Notes under the pieces: generated by a model
Database searches by the model: none
Told to the model about the DNA's origin: nothing
What the model saw: the letters and a program-made list of their open reading frames with translations, nothing else
Position numbers and translations under genes: made by a program
Assembly (NCBI RefSeq): GCF_947258935.1
Contig: NZ_CAMYKH010000002.1
Span: 1 to 64,000 of the forward strand
Length of the DNA: 64,000 bases
Source of the DNA: an uncultured Muriicola sp.
GTDB taxonomy: Bacteria > Bacteroidota > Bacteroidia > Flavobacteriales > Flavobacteriaceae
Direction of reading: 5' to 3'
Shown: positions 1 to 8,757 of the stretch, piece by piece
How positions within the stretch are numbered: position 1 is the stretch's first letter
Layout: each line of letters opens with the position of its first letter

Positions 1-2
1 GC

Positions 3-551
3 CAATTCGCAACTTGGATGGTGGAAAGCCCTACAGGTATCGAAGAGTCTATGCAACCGAACAACCATGGTTCCTGGTATAACGCTCAACTCATTCTTTA
101 TGCGCTCTATGGCGAAAACTTCGATCTGGCGCGCAAACAACTTGACGACATGCCTACTCGCATATTTTCCCAGGTCTTCATCGATGGACGCCAACCCCAG
201 GAGCTCATCCGCACTCGGTCGCTAAACTACAGCATTTTCAATGCCCGGGCTCTAATTACTGTGGCCCGTCTTGGTCGCCATCTCAACTACGACCTCTTTG
301 CTTATCGCAGTCTAGAAGGCCGGAGCATAAGGCTTGCAGTAGACTATATGACACCATTTATATTGGGCGAGAAAGAATGGCCTATTATGCAACTTCGGCC
401 CCACAGTAATGAAAGCGCTGCAGAGCTATATTGGAATGCAGCAAAAGGTTTTCAGGATCGCGAATACGCCAATCTGCTACGCAAACTGCCAGAATCCCCT
501 CTTCCATCGTCCATCGTGCAATTACTCGATCCACTGCCTGAAGGCTGGTAA
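3..551 (+). CDS. Alginate lyase family protein, C-terminal part (5' truncated by window edge)
   Basis: Frame is open to the window edge (QFATWMVESPTGIEESMQPNNHGSWYNAQLILYAL); the NNHGSWYNAQ motif is typical of alginate_lyase (PL5-like) domains. Confidence 0.8.
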   Translation, partial: QFATWMVESPTGIEESMQPNNHGSWYNAQLILYALYGENFDLARKQLDDMPTRIFSQVFIDGRQPQELIRTRSLNYSIFNARALITVARLGRHLNYDLFAYRSLEGRSIRLAVDYMTPFILGEKEWPIMQLRPHSNESAAELYWNAAKGFQDREYANLLRKLPESPLPSSIVQLLDPLPEGW

Positions 552-744
552 ACCCAGCCTGCCCTTCCGTGATTCTCCTCTAAGCGGGTGCGGGTCAATA
601 ATCAGATCTCCTTAGAAACCTTACTATCCCTATTTAGAGGTTCACCGCAATCGGGATATATGATTAATTGCTGATTATTTTGAATATCCTATAAATAATT
701 AATACTTTAAAAGTGTGTTTTAATCATATAATAGACATTGGTCT

Positions 745-1215
745 GTGATGAGAAATAAAGACAACTTTGATCGGCTAAAGGCGAAATCGCATATAACATT
801 GATGCTCCTCTTTGTAATAGGAACATGCTGCAGTATGAGGCTTAATGCGCAAACGAATCCATCTATTGATGAATTGCATAATTACTTTAACAACCAGCAG
901 TTACTCCTCACATATAGGGAAGGTGAGGTTTTGTATGGGACCTATTATTTTATAGAAGTTCATTATTGCCCCAATGGGTATTATGGTTTATACGGAAATA
1001 CGGTAAAGCGAACGGTATTGGGTAATGAGCAAAAATCTAACTGGCAAGAATACGGTACCTGGAAGATCATCAACCAAAACAATATTAACGGTATCTTATA
1101 TATTCCCACCAATGGCAACCAACAGTTTTATCCCCTCTATAAATTGGCCAATGGAGATCTTTTTATTAATGAAGGGGTAACCATTGTGAATCAAGGATCG
1201 GCAATTTGTCAATAA
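745..1215 (+). CDS. Hypothetical exported protein
   Basis: 156-aa ORF with hydrophobic N-terminal signal (LMLLFVIGTCCSMRLNAQ); no family recognised. Confidence 0.6.
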   Translation: MMRNKDNFDRLKAKSHITLMLLFVIGTCCSMRLNAQTNPSIDELHNYFNNQQLLLTYREGEVLYGTYYFIEVHYCPNGYYGLYGNTVKRTVLGNEQKSNWQEYGTWKIINQNNINGILYIPTNGNQQFYPLYKLANGDLFINEGVTIVNQGSAICQ

Positions 1216-1217
1216 GC

Positions 1218-2087
1218 CTATAAACTGGCAACTAACTTCCTGCCTCCCTTATACACCAGCAGCACCAGAAAGCCGGTTAGAAGTCCGACAACAAATTCAT
1301 AGATGAGATCCGGGAGCCATGGAAAGGGGTTGTGCAAAAAAGACAGGTTATGGGCAAAGATGCCGCCCGAGACCAGCAGCAGTGCTATAGTACCAATAAC
1401 GGCCAGTGATTTGATCACCCAGGGCAGGGCATTCACAAAAAACCGCCCTATGATATCAGAAATACTGTTGTCTTCACCGTTTAATTTTATTAGTCGGGTT
1501 CCAAACTCATCCATTCTTACGATCAATGCCACAATACCATACACCCCTACCGTAGCCAGCAGCGCTATAAAGGTCACTACCAGGATCTGAGTGGTTAAGG
1601 GCTTGTTGAGAACAGTTCCTAATGCGATGATCACAATTTCGATAGACAAGATAAAATCGGTGAGGATGGCCGACTTTATCTTGGCCTTTTCCATTATAAG
1701 GATGTCCTTTTTCTCGATCGGCTTGAGATCGGCAGGAATGCGGGCATGTTCATGTGGCACAAAGAATTCGTAGATCTTTTCGGCCCCTTCATAAGCGAGA
1801 TACAGGCCGCCAAGTACCAGGATGACGATCACTGCCCAGGGTAAAAAGGCACTTAAAAGAAAGGCAATGGGCAGGATGATTATTTTATTGAGCAGCGAGC
1901 CTTTGGTGATGGCCCAAAGCACCGGAAGTTCTCGTTTGGAGGCAAAGCCGGAAGCTTTTTCTGCGTTTACGGCCAGATCATCTCCTAAAATTCCCGCCGT
2001 TTTTTCGGTGGCAACTTTGCTCATGGAGGCAACATCATCTAGCAGCGTAGCTACATCATCTAAAATTGCAAAAAATCCTGAGGCCAT
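1218..2087 (-). CDS. DUF808 family (YedI-like) membrane protein
   Basis: Starts MASGFFAILDDVATLLDDVASMSKVATEKTAGILGDDLAVNAEKASGF, characteristic of DUF808. Confidence 0.9.
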   Translation of the reverse strand: MASGFFAILDDVATLLDDVASMSKVATEKTAGILGDDLAVNAEKASGFASKRELPVLWAITKGSLLNKIIILPIAFLLSAFLPWAVIVILVLGGLYLAYEGAEKIYEFFVPHEHARIPADLKPIEKKDILIMEKAKIKSAILTDFILSIEIVIIALGTVLNKPLTTQILVVTFIALLATVGVYGIVALIVRMDEFGTRLIKLNGEDNSISDIIGRFFVNALPWVIKSLAVIGTIALLLVSGGIFAHNLSFLHNPFPWLPDLIYEFVVGLLTGFLVLLVYKGGRKLVASL

Positions 2088-2160
2088 CTTTTTGTTTAAA
2101 GGTCAAAGATAATTCAGGATCTTTAATTAGCTAAATGCATGGAATAAAAGGTGGTAAATG

Positions 2161-2184
2161 TCAGGTCGAGCGGAGTCGAAGGGA
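2161..2184. repeat. Short GTCGAGCGGAGTCGAAGG-type intergenic element
   Basis: TCAGGTCGAGCGGAGTCGAAGGGA lies in non-coding DNA and resembles short dispersed intergenic elements seen in flavobacterial genomes; only one copy noticed in this window. Confidence 0.35.
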
Positions 2185-2408
2185 TTATTTTTTCGGGGTT
2201 TCTATTTACGGTTTCCTCAGTGATTAATAGATTTTAACATGTATGCTGAAATTTCGGTCCAGTTCTCTGTTTTATATTGATAATCAAATAGTTACTAATA
2301 TATTTTGCATCATAAAATTGCATTGCGTAAGAAAATGAGCATGAGAAGTGTCATATTTTAGGTGAAATTTCGTTTCATATATATATTCTTGGTATTAATA
2401 GAACATAT

Positions 2409-2831
2409 ATGAAAAAAATTGCATTGTTACTTTTTCTTTTGATCATTAGTTGTGGCAAAGACGATATAGAGACATCCAACATTACATGGGAGGTGAATGG
2501 ACAAGGATTATCTACTAGAATACAAGGCGGGGGATATGGGAATGAATATCAGGTATTTTTACCCTGGACCTCTAGTTTTAAAACGGCAGAAACGGATAAT
2601 TTAGGATTATTCGTAAGGCTAAATGATTCTACCCTGGCAAATGATGGCCTGGAAAGCATCATTTTAAAAATAGATGGGGAAGTTATCGTTGAAAAAACGA
2701 ATTGGATCCATTCTGCCTCTGTTACACCCGGAATGATATTACCAGATGATACGGGTTTATGGTCTTATATAGACGGAGTAGAGGGAAAAAGTTATTCCGC
2801 ACTTCCTCCAACGTCATACGCTTCAGAGTAG
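2409..2831 (+). CDS. Hypothetical lipoprotein
   Basis: 140-aa ORF; lipobox-like N-terminus MKKIALLLFLLIISCGKDD. Confidence 0.65.
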   Translation: MKKIALLLFLLIISCGKDDIETSNITWEVNGQGLSTRIQGGGYGNEYQVFLPWTSSFKTAETDNLGLFVRLNDSTLANDGLESIILKIDGEVIVEKTNWIHSASVTPGMILPDDTGLWSYIDGVEGKSYSALPPTSYASE

Positions 2832-2881
2832 ACAAGTTCTTTGTTGAGGTAGATGTAAGGTAAAATGGATAGTAATAATAT

Positions 2882-3442
2882 TCAATTCAAATTCATCTCA
2901 TGAATCGAAGAGCGTTTAAATAGCATGCTTGATAAATAAAATAGCAGCGCAAAAAATCCACTTAATAGAAAAACTCCAATGACACTGGGTGCCCATGAAA
3001 TTTCTGATGGTGGCCAAATAATTAATGCCGTGATTGGTACCATCATTTGAACAATAGAAGCAACTAATAGTGTAATGGACATTCCCTTCGCTTTAAAACG
3101 CGAAATTAAAGCACCCACTAAACCTACTACGAATACGACACCATATAGAAGGTTAGCATCCTGGTTTTCGCTACCTATTAGTCCCACTGCACCATTTACC
3201 CAAAATAACAAAAAGGCTCCCAGCAAGCCTATTATGAAAGCCATTCTATAGGTTGTCTTTTTTGATTTTCCAGCGATAAGTTCGTATGTAATTCCAATTC
3301 CGAGCAGTACAATCCCCATTAGTATGAAATCTGTTAAATCCCAGTTTACTTCATCAGTAAATTGCATGGCAACAAATGGAACTAGTAAAGCGCAAACCAC
3401 GAATACAAGCCAACCAAAAAGTCTTTTTTTGGATAAAATCAT
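2882..3442 (-). CDS. Hypothetical multi-pass membrane protein
   Basis: 186-aa ORF with several hydrophobic segments; no family recognised. Confidence 0.6.
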   Translation of the reverse strand: MILSKKRLFGWLVFVVCALLVPFVAMQFTDEVNWDLTDFILMGIVLLGIGITYELIAGKSKKTTYRMAFIIGLLGAFLLFWVNGAVGLIGSENQDANLLYGVVFVVGLVGALISRFKAKGMSITLLVASIVQMMVPITALIIWPPSEISWAPSVIGVFLLSGFFALLFYLSSMLFKRSSIHEMNLN

Positions 3443-3526
3443 ACTCTAATTTAATCAATTGAATTTTTTTCACAAAATCCTCAGTGTTCAGTCTACATGT
3501 GCCCAATGTTGTATGCTGGCTTTTCA

Positions 3527-3949
3527 CTATTCGTTTTCCGTCCAAGGGTCGTATGAACCAAAGTTCCATATATATTCCTCAGTATCCTTGCATGTATAGC
3601 CGCGTCCACCATATTCTTCATCTTTAATTTCTATTAGAATTTTTGCTCCCGCAGCAACGGCCTTTTCATAGTGTTCATCAATTTTCTCGACTACAATATA
3701 AGGTGCTTGAGTGTTATTTCCGTGGAGGCTTTGGGGCGTTTTTACAAGTTTTCCATATTCGTTTTCATTTTCAGAACCTAACATAATCATGGAATTACCA
3801 TATGTCAGTTGTGCGTGCGTAATGGTATTATTCTCTCCTTCCACTATGAGGTGTTTTTCAAATCCGAATGCGATGCATAGCCAATCAATTGCCGTTCGGG
3901 CATTTTTGTATCGCATTGTCGGGATAATGCATGCTTTATTTTCTTTCAT
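3527..3949 (-). CDS. VOC (glyoxalase/bleomycin resistance) family protein
   Basis: MRYKNARTAIDWLCIAFGFEKHLIVEGENNTITHAQLTYGNSMIMLGSE is a VOC fold pattern. Confidence 0.85.
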   Translation of the reverse strand: MKENKACIIPTMRYKNARTAIDWLCIAFGFEKHLIVEGENNTITHAQLTYGNSMIMLGSENENEYGKLVKTPQSLHGNNTQAPYIVVEKIDEHYEKAVAAGAKILIEIKDEEYGGRGYTCKDTEEYIWNFGSYDPWTENE

Positions 3950-4324
3950 ATTTATTTGATTCGTTTTCTACAAGTACAAGTTACAGCAAAGTGGTTATTT
4001 TGTTCCTTATCGATTAAGGAAAGTTCGTTTTATATACGTACTAAAATAGCCTTTATCCCAAAATCATCCACAGATATGAGTTGTTATTTGGAATCTTTAC
4101 CCCATACACATAATCTAATTATGTAGAATTTATTAAAATGCTGTCCCAACCACCTGTTGGAATGGTTTAAACTCAATAACCACAAGGATTTTAAATGATT
4201 TTGCAAGATTCTACTATATATAAACTTGCCATCTTTTATAGGCCTTTTAAGGAACTATGAGATAAGTCATAGATTGCAATATATTGTAGCCTCAACTTTG
4301 TAGAAATATTTAAAATCAAGTGTT

Positions 4325-4408
4325 ATGACTTTATTTTTAACCGCAATAATGGGAATGATAGCCATAGTTTTAGTGGTCTCAATCGTAGATAGTATTTCTG
4401 ACAAATAA
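4325..4408 (+). CDS. Possible 27-aa single-TM small membrane protein
   Basis: Translated by hand: MTLFLTAIMGMIAIVLVVSIVDSISDK*; below the ORF-track length cut-off; no clear RBS. Confidence 0.25.
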   Translation: MTLFLTAIMGMIAIVLVVSIVDSISDK

Positions 4409-4548
4409 CATATAAGTAATATTCGGGACAGACACCCTGCTAGCCAGAACGTCACCTTGAGTGTCTGCGATATGTAAACATGCCATTGGTATGGGTGTCG
4501 AGATATGACATTATGTTCAGGTAAAATCTTTAAGAGTTTCACAACAAA

Positions 4549-4580
4549 TAACCCCCTGCACTTTATGGCGCAGGGGGTTA
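4549..4580. terminator. Hairpin terminator downstream of mscL (copy 1)
   Basis: TAACCCCCTGC-N10-GCAGGGGGTTA, perfect 11-bp stem. Confidence 0.75.
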
Positions 4581-4607
4581 TCTAATTCTTCTTTTTATGT
4601 AAGAGAT

Positions 4608-5012
4608 CTATCTCTTCTTCAAAAGGTCTCGTATATCAGCCAGAAGATCTTCTTGTGAAGGTCCTGCCGGTGCCGGAGGCGGTGGTGGCGTTTTTGTTTT
4701 ATTGTATGCCTTTACGATCATAAACAACACAAAACCTACTATGATAAGGTTCACGATGGTATTCATCCATGCCCCATAACGAATGGCATTTTCTGCAACA
4801 GCACCTGCTTCTCCTGCAACACCAGAGGCCTCGGTTAACACGTACTTCAGACTTGCAAAATCTGCACCGCCGGCAAATTCCCCTACTACGGGCATAACGA
4901 TGTCGTTTACAAATCCGTTAACCACAAGCCCAACGGCCCCGGCCAAAATAACTGCGACGGCAAATTCAATTACATTGCCGGTCATGATAAAATTTTTAAA
5001 TTCTTTTAGCAT
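4608..5012 (-). CDS. mscL: Large-conductance mechanosensitive channel MscL (copy 1)
   Basis: MLKEFKNFIMTGNVIEFAVAVILAGAVGLVVNGFVNDIVMPVVG and C-terminal SQEDLLADIRDLLKK. Confidence 0.95.
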   Translation of the reverse strand: MLKEFKNFIMTGNVIEFAVAVILAGAVGLVVNGFVNDIVMPVVGEFAGGADFASLKYVLTEASGVAGEAGAVAENAIRYGAWMNTIVNLIIVGFVLFMIVKAYNKTKTPPPPPAPAGPSQEDLLADIRDLLKKR

Positions 5013-5083
5013 TAGTTCTACTAGTTTAAATGATTAATAAAATATTTAGTTAATAAATGGAATTCTTATTTATTCTGATTTTG

Positions 5084-6010
5084 CTAGAACGCATAACTCA
5101 AGCCTACCGTCCAATAGGTTTGAAGCTCATTGTCTACCGTATCAAAAGTATCTGTGGTATTCCCCAAGGTATTGACGGAATAGTTCAAAGCTTCCTGCTT
5201 GTTGTTCCGCAATCCAAAATCGAAACCAACACCTATCATCTTCCATAAGGTATAGGAGAAGGAATTGGTCCACGTCCAGTTGCTGAGATCCCCGCTTTCA
5301 TAACTTTGAAATAAGGAGAGGTTGCTCTTAAAATTTACGGCCCCTATGCTTCTGGTGTAATCTGCCACTATCTTAGCTCCCAGGGAAGAATTGAAAATGG
5401 CGTCTTCTTTGCTAAATACAAAGTTGTAGTTCAATGGGTGGATCACCACCACAAGATCATCGCAAGGAGTCCAGGTACCCCCAACCCCAATATCGAGATA
5501 TCCGGGATCGTTAAAATTGTTCAGGATAGTTGTTCTGTACTCTCCCAGGGTAGAGATGGCAAACTTCTCGCTGATTTTTCTACCGTAGAGGGAAGTAATA
5601 TTAAAGACATCGGTGGCTTCCCTAAAACTATCATCGTCCGTAGGATCGTCCTTGTCATCAATTTTTACCCAGTTTAAATTTACGTTAGCGGCATTTCTCC
5701 AGAAGAACTTATCTTCCTTTAAATTAGCAAAGGCATTTACAGTAAATCCAATATTACCGGCCGAGTTATTCGGAAAGCCCTGAGAATACCAGTTGTTAAA
5801 ACTAGACAGGTTTACCCCAATTGTCCCAAAGGCGCCTTTTTTCCATCCCGGGAGGGCATTGATCTGACCTTGAATAGCATCTACCCGCCCCTGAATGGCG
5901 TTAATAGAGTCCTTTTTAAGTGCCTGTGTGGCTTTTAATTCAGCTGCTGTTTGGGCGTAGGTAAACACACCTCCCATCACAAAAAGAGCTAACAGTATTA
6001 ATTTTTTCAT
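5084..6010 (-). CDS. DUF3078 domain-containing exported protein
   Basis: Signal peptide plus GWKKGAFGTIGVNLSSFNNWYSQG..SLYGRKISEKFAISTLGEYRTTILNNFNDPGYLDIGVGGTWTP, beta-rich outer-membrane-like pattern of DUF3078. Confidence 0.8.
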   Translation of the reverse strand: MKKLILLALFVMGGVFTYAQTAAELKATQALKKDSINAIQGRVDAIQGQINALPGWKKGAFGTIGVNLSSFNNWYSQGFPNNSAGNIGFTVNAFANLKEDKFFWRNAANVNLNWVKIDDKDDPTDDDSFREATDVFNITSLYGRKISEKFAISTLGEYRTTILNNFNDPGYLDIGVGGTWTPCDDLVVVIHPLNYNFVFSKEDAIFNSSLGAKIVADYTRSIGAVNFKSNLSLFQSYESGDLSNWTWTNSFSYTLWKMIGVGFDFGLRNNKQEALNYSVNTLGNTTDTFDTVDNELQTYWTVGLSYAF

Positions 6011-6050
6011 CGTTTTTGTTTTAATAGTTATTTTAAATTGTTTTTAATTT

Positions 6051-6380
6051 CTAGGAGTTATCCTCTATAGGCGCACCAATAGCATTTTTCTTTACTGAAG
6101 CGATCCCATTTTCCATTCCGGCAGTGTTGCTATACATTTCACTGGTGCCAATGATCTGTCCGTTAGTTGCCTTTAAAGTGAAATAAGGGCTGCCATCTTT
6201 GGCTGTTTTACGATCATACCTTTTATCATCTTTGGCATTTCTTTCTACCGAGCTGATGCCTTTCTTGCAACCCGACATGGATTTGTAAGATTGGCTGCTT
6301 AAGATCACCTGTCCGTTCGAAGCTTTAAGGTCGAACTTACACAGACCCGATTTTGTTTTTTTAATTTCAAATTTTCCCAT
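6051..6380 (-). CDS. UPF0339/YegP (DUF1508) family protein with two tandem repeats
   Basis: Two copies of F.LKA.NGQ.I..S..Y.S..G...GI.SV..NA. Confidence 0.9.
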   Translation of the reverse strand: MGKFEIKKTKSGLCKFDLKASNGQVILSSQSYKSMSGCKKGISSVERNAKDDKRYDRKTAKDGSPYFTLKATNGQIIGTSEMYSNTAGMENGIASVKKNAIGAPIEDNS

Positions 6381-6469
6381 TTTAATTTCTATTATTAATT
6401 ACACAAATTGTTGATTATAGTTGATCTTAACGAACGTCATGGTCCGGGCCGGCCGCTCGCTATTCCGCA

Positions 6470-7288
6470 CTATTTTATTTCTACTTTATTTTGAACCAGA
6501 TCCTTAATGGGGATCACTATCCTGGCGGTTTTGGTTTTTACCGTTACCGAGATACCGTCTATAGCTTCTATGGTACCTTCTATTTTCTTTGTTTTGATAG
6601 AATCTCCCACGGCATATGTTTTACGGGCGTAGAAGGTGGTGAGCAGGTCTGCCACCACTTCCCTGGATCCCAGACCTAAACCAATGGCAAACGCCAGGAG
6701 AAAGGCCCCTATGATCATAGTAATATTGCCGGTGATGATCTCCGTATCTATCCCGGCCTGGTTTAGCGCGGTTACCAATACAAAAATGATGATCATATAG
6801 TACACAATGCCGCTAATTATCTTTGACCCGCTCATGCCCATGGATTCGAAAATCCCGATCAATGCTTTCCGGATCAATTTGGCGGCAAACATCCCTATCA
6901 TAAAAATAACGACGGCACTAAGCAGCACAGGTAAGTAGCGCAACAGGTTTGAGATCTCGGTTGAAATAACCGTTAGGCCCATTATTTCGGCGGCTACTAT
7001 GATAAAAGTGATCCATAAGATCCCTTTTACAAAGCCTATTAATATCTTGGACACATCTACTTTTACATTGCTTTTCTCTCCAAATAATTTGGCGTCATTG
7101 ATCTTTTCAGATACGTTATCTATCCGGGCTATTCGCAAGATCTTTCTCAAAATAAACGAGGTGATCTTAATGATGATCCATGCCAGGAGCAGAACAATGA
7201 TGGCGCCTATGATTCCGGGGAGTGCAGAGACGATATCCTGAAGGATAGATTTGAGGGATTCTGATGCTAAGCTTCCAATTGTTTCCAT
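6470..7288 (-). CDS. MscS-like mechanosensitive ion channel (conserved TM helix type)
   Basis: TM helices followed by LGLGSREVVADLLTTFYARKTYAVGDSIKTKKIEGTIEAIDGISVTVKTKTARIVIPI, an MscS beta-domain pattern. Confidence 0.8.
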   Translation of the reverse strand: METIGSLASESLKSILQDIVSALPGIIGAIIVLLLAWIIIKITSFILRKILRIARIDNVSEKINDAKLFGEKSNVKVDVSKILIGFVKGILWITFIIVAAEIMGLTVISTEISNLLRYLPVLLSAVVIFMIGMFAAKLIRKALIGIFESMGMSGSKIISGIVYYMIIIFVLVTALNQAGIDTEIITGNITMIIGAFLLAFAIGLGLGSREVVADLLTTFYARKTYAVGDSIKTKKIEGTIEAIDGISVTVKTKTARIVIPIKDLVQNKVEIK

Positions 7289-7317
7289 AATTTTAGTGAG
7301 ATTAGATAGTTAGTTTG

Positions 7318-7506
7318 TTAGTTTTTACGACGGGTTTTAAACATGCCAGACAGCACCTCTTTAACGTTAAGGGTGAACAGGGAGGCCAGGTCCATAATAA
7401 GTTTGGCTGTGGCAACATCATTCATCACCTTTGTTTTAAGGTTAGGGGGAGCCTCCTTTATTAATTTACCCAGATCTTTAAACGGATTTTGTTTGTTATC
7501 TGCCAT
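7318..7506 (-). CDS. Small hypothetical protein translationally coupled to sigma factor
   Basis: 62-aa ORF whose ATG shares one base with the sigma-factor stop (TAATG). Confidence 0.7.
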   Translation of the reverse strand: MADNKQNPFKDLGKLIKEAPPNLKTKVMNDVATAKLIMDLASLFTLNVKEVLSGMFKTRRKN

Positions 7507-8135
7507 TATGGGGTTGCATTATAGGTTTCTATTAGTCTTAACTTCGCCCTTTTCAGTCGCATTTTTACAGCACTTTCACCAATATTCAGAATGGCACAAA
7601 GTTCTTTGATGGGAACATCATCCTGATATTTCAGCAGCAAAATGGCTTTATCTTCCGGGGCTATTTGTTCCAATACTCTTTTTAGCTTGTCTGTTCGCAT
7701 ATGAAATAAGCTTCTATCCTCTACATTTATGGACAAACTAGCATCGGTATCCTCCAGCTTTTCCCATTTCTCACTCATTTTCCGCTCTTTGTTCCTGTTC
7801 ACATAGTTGACACAAAAATTATAGGTTAAGGCATACACCCAACTAGAGAATTTAGACGCGCCTCTAAAACTTCCCATTTTAACGTATATCATAAGAAAAA
7901 CATCCTGTGTGAGATCTGCGGCCTCATCCTCCGACCTTGAAAAACCTGCACATTTAGTATAGACCTTATTTGCATACCTGTCATAAATAATACCGAATAA
8001 AAGGGTGTTTTTAGTCTCAATGATCGTTTTAACCAATTCCTCGTCCGTAAGGCTGCGATACGGATTTTCATCTGTTAAATCAGACTTATATCGATCACCG
8101 ATTAATACAAGAAACAGTTTTTTGAGTATGGTCAC
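7506..8135 (-). CDS. ECF-type RNA polymerase sigma factor
   Basis: Region 2 (DEAADLTQDVFLMIYVKMGSFRGASKFSSWVYALTYNFCVNYVNR) and region 4 (VPIKELCAILNIGESAVKMRLKRAKLRL). Confidence 0.93.
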   Translation of the reverse strand: MTILKKLFLVLIGDRYKSDLTDENPYRSLTDEELVKTIIETKNTLLFGIIYDRYANKVYTKCAGFSRSEDEAADLTQDVFLMIYVKMGSFRGASKFSSWVYALTYNFCVNYVNRNKERKMSEKWEKLEDTDASLSINVEDRSLFHMRTDKLKRVLEQIAPEDKAILLLKYQDDVPIKELCAILNIGESAVKMRLKRAKLRLIETYNATP

Positions 8136-8535
8136 CTTCTACTATGGTTTGAATCTGTTATTTGGTAAACGACAGCAATTTAATGAAACATTGAGATAAG
8201 GGTCCCCTTCGGAAATTTTTATATTTCCACAGAGACCCAAATCAACCCAACCAACTATCGTAACGTTCATCAAATTCTTTAATCGTTTTCACTGTAAGCA
8301 TTTAGTAGGTTTTCCCGAGATCTGCATAGTACTTGTAAGGGGATACAGGTACTTGCAGAGAGGGTGCCAAATAAAAAAGGCAAGTTCACGATTGTATGTT
8401 TTAAAAAGAACAAGTAATGATTCACATACTTAAGACACCATAATTTTTAAAAGGTCACTATTCGGATCAAAATCTATAAGAAATTATGACAGTTTAGGAG
8501 CCGTTTTAAGGAACAAATTTTGTGGTTTAAAAGAC

Positions 8536-8572
8536 ATGCCGTCTGCTCTGCCCCCTGCGGACAGGCATCCTA
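8536..8572. repeat. Imperfect GC-rich inverted repeat
   Basis: ATGCCGTCTGCTCTGCCCCCTGCGGACAGGCAT: ATGCC arms with GTCTGC/GCGGAC, GC-rich island in an AT-rich spacer. Confidence 0.4.
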
Positions 8573-8757
8573 TCCATTTAATGGAACTTGTATTTTTTTG
8601 TCAACTTTTTTATGTTGATAAATTATTAAATAACTGATAATCAGTAGTTTTAACCTTATTCTTTGTACACTTTATGATTTTTATCATAAAATAGTTCTTT
8701 TCTTTTTGTCTAATTTTAGAGCAGAATTACAACCTAATAAATCATACTCTTCTATAA

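Noticed and set aside
4267-4542. 91-aa minus-strand ORF in the 3950-4607 spacer
   Set aside because: No family resemblance and it crosses the hairpin-forming segment; probably fortuitous.
8136-8757. Possible cobalamin riboswitch upstream of class II RNR
   Set aside because: No B12-box-like GCCACTG or other recognisable cobalamin riboswitch core was seen on the plus strand; a covariance-model search would be decisive.
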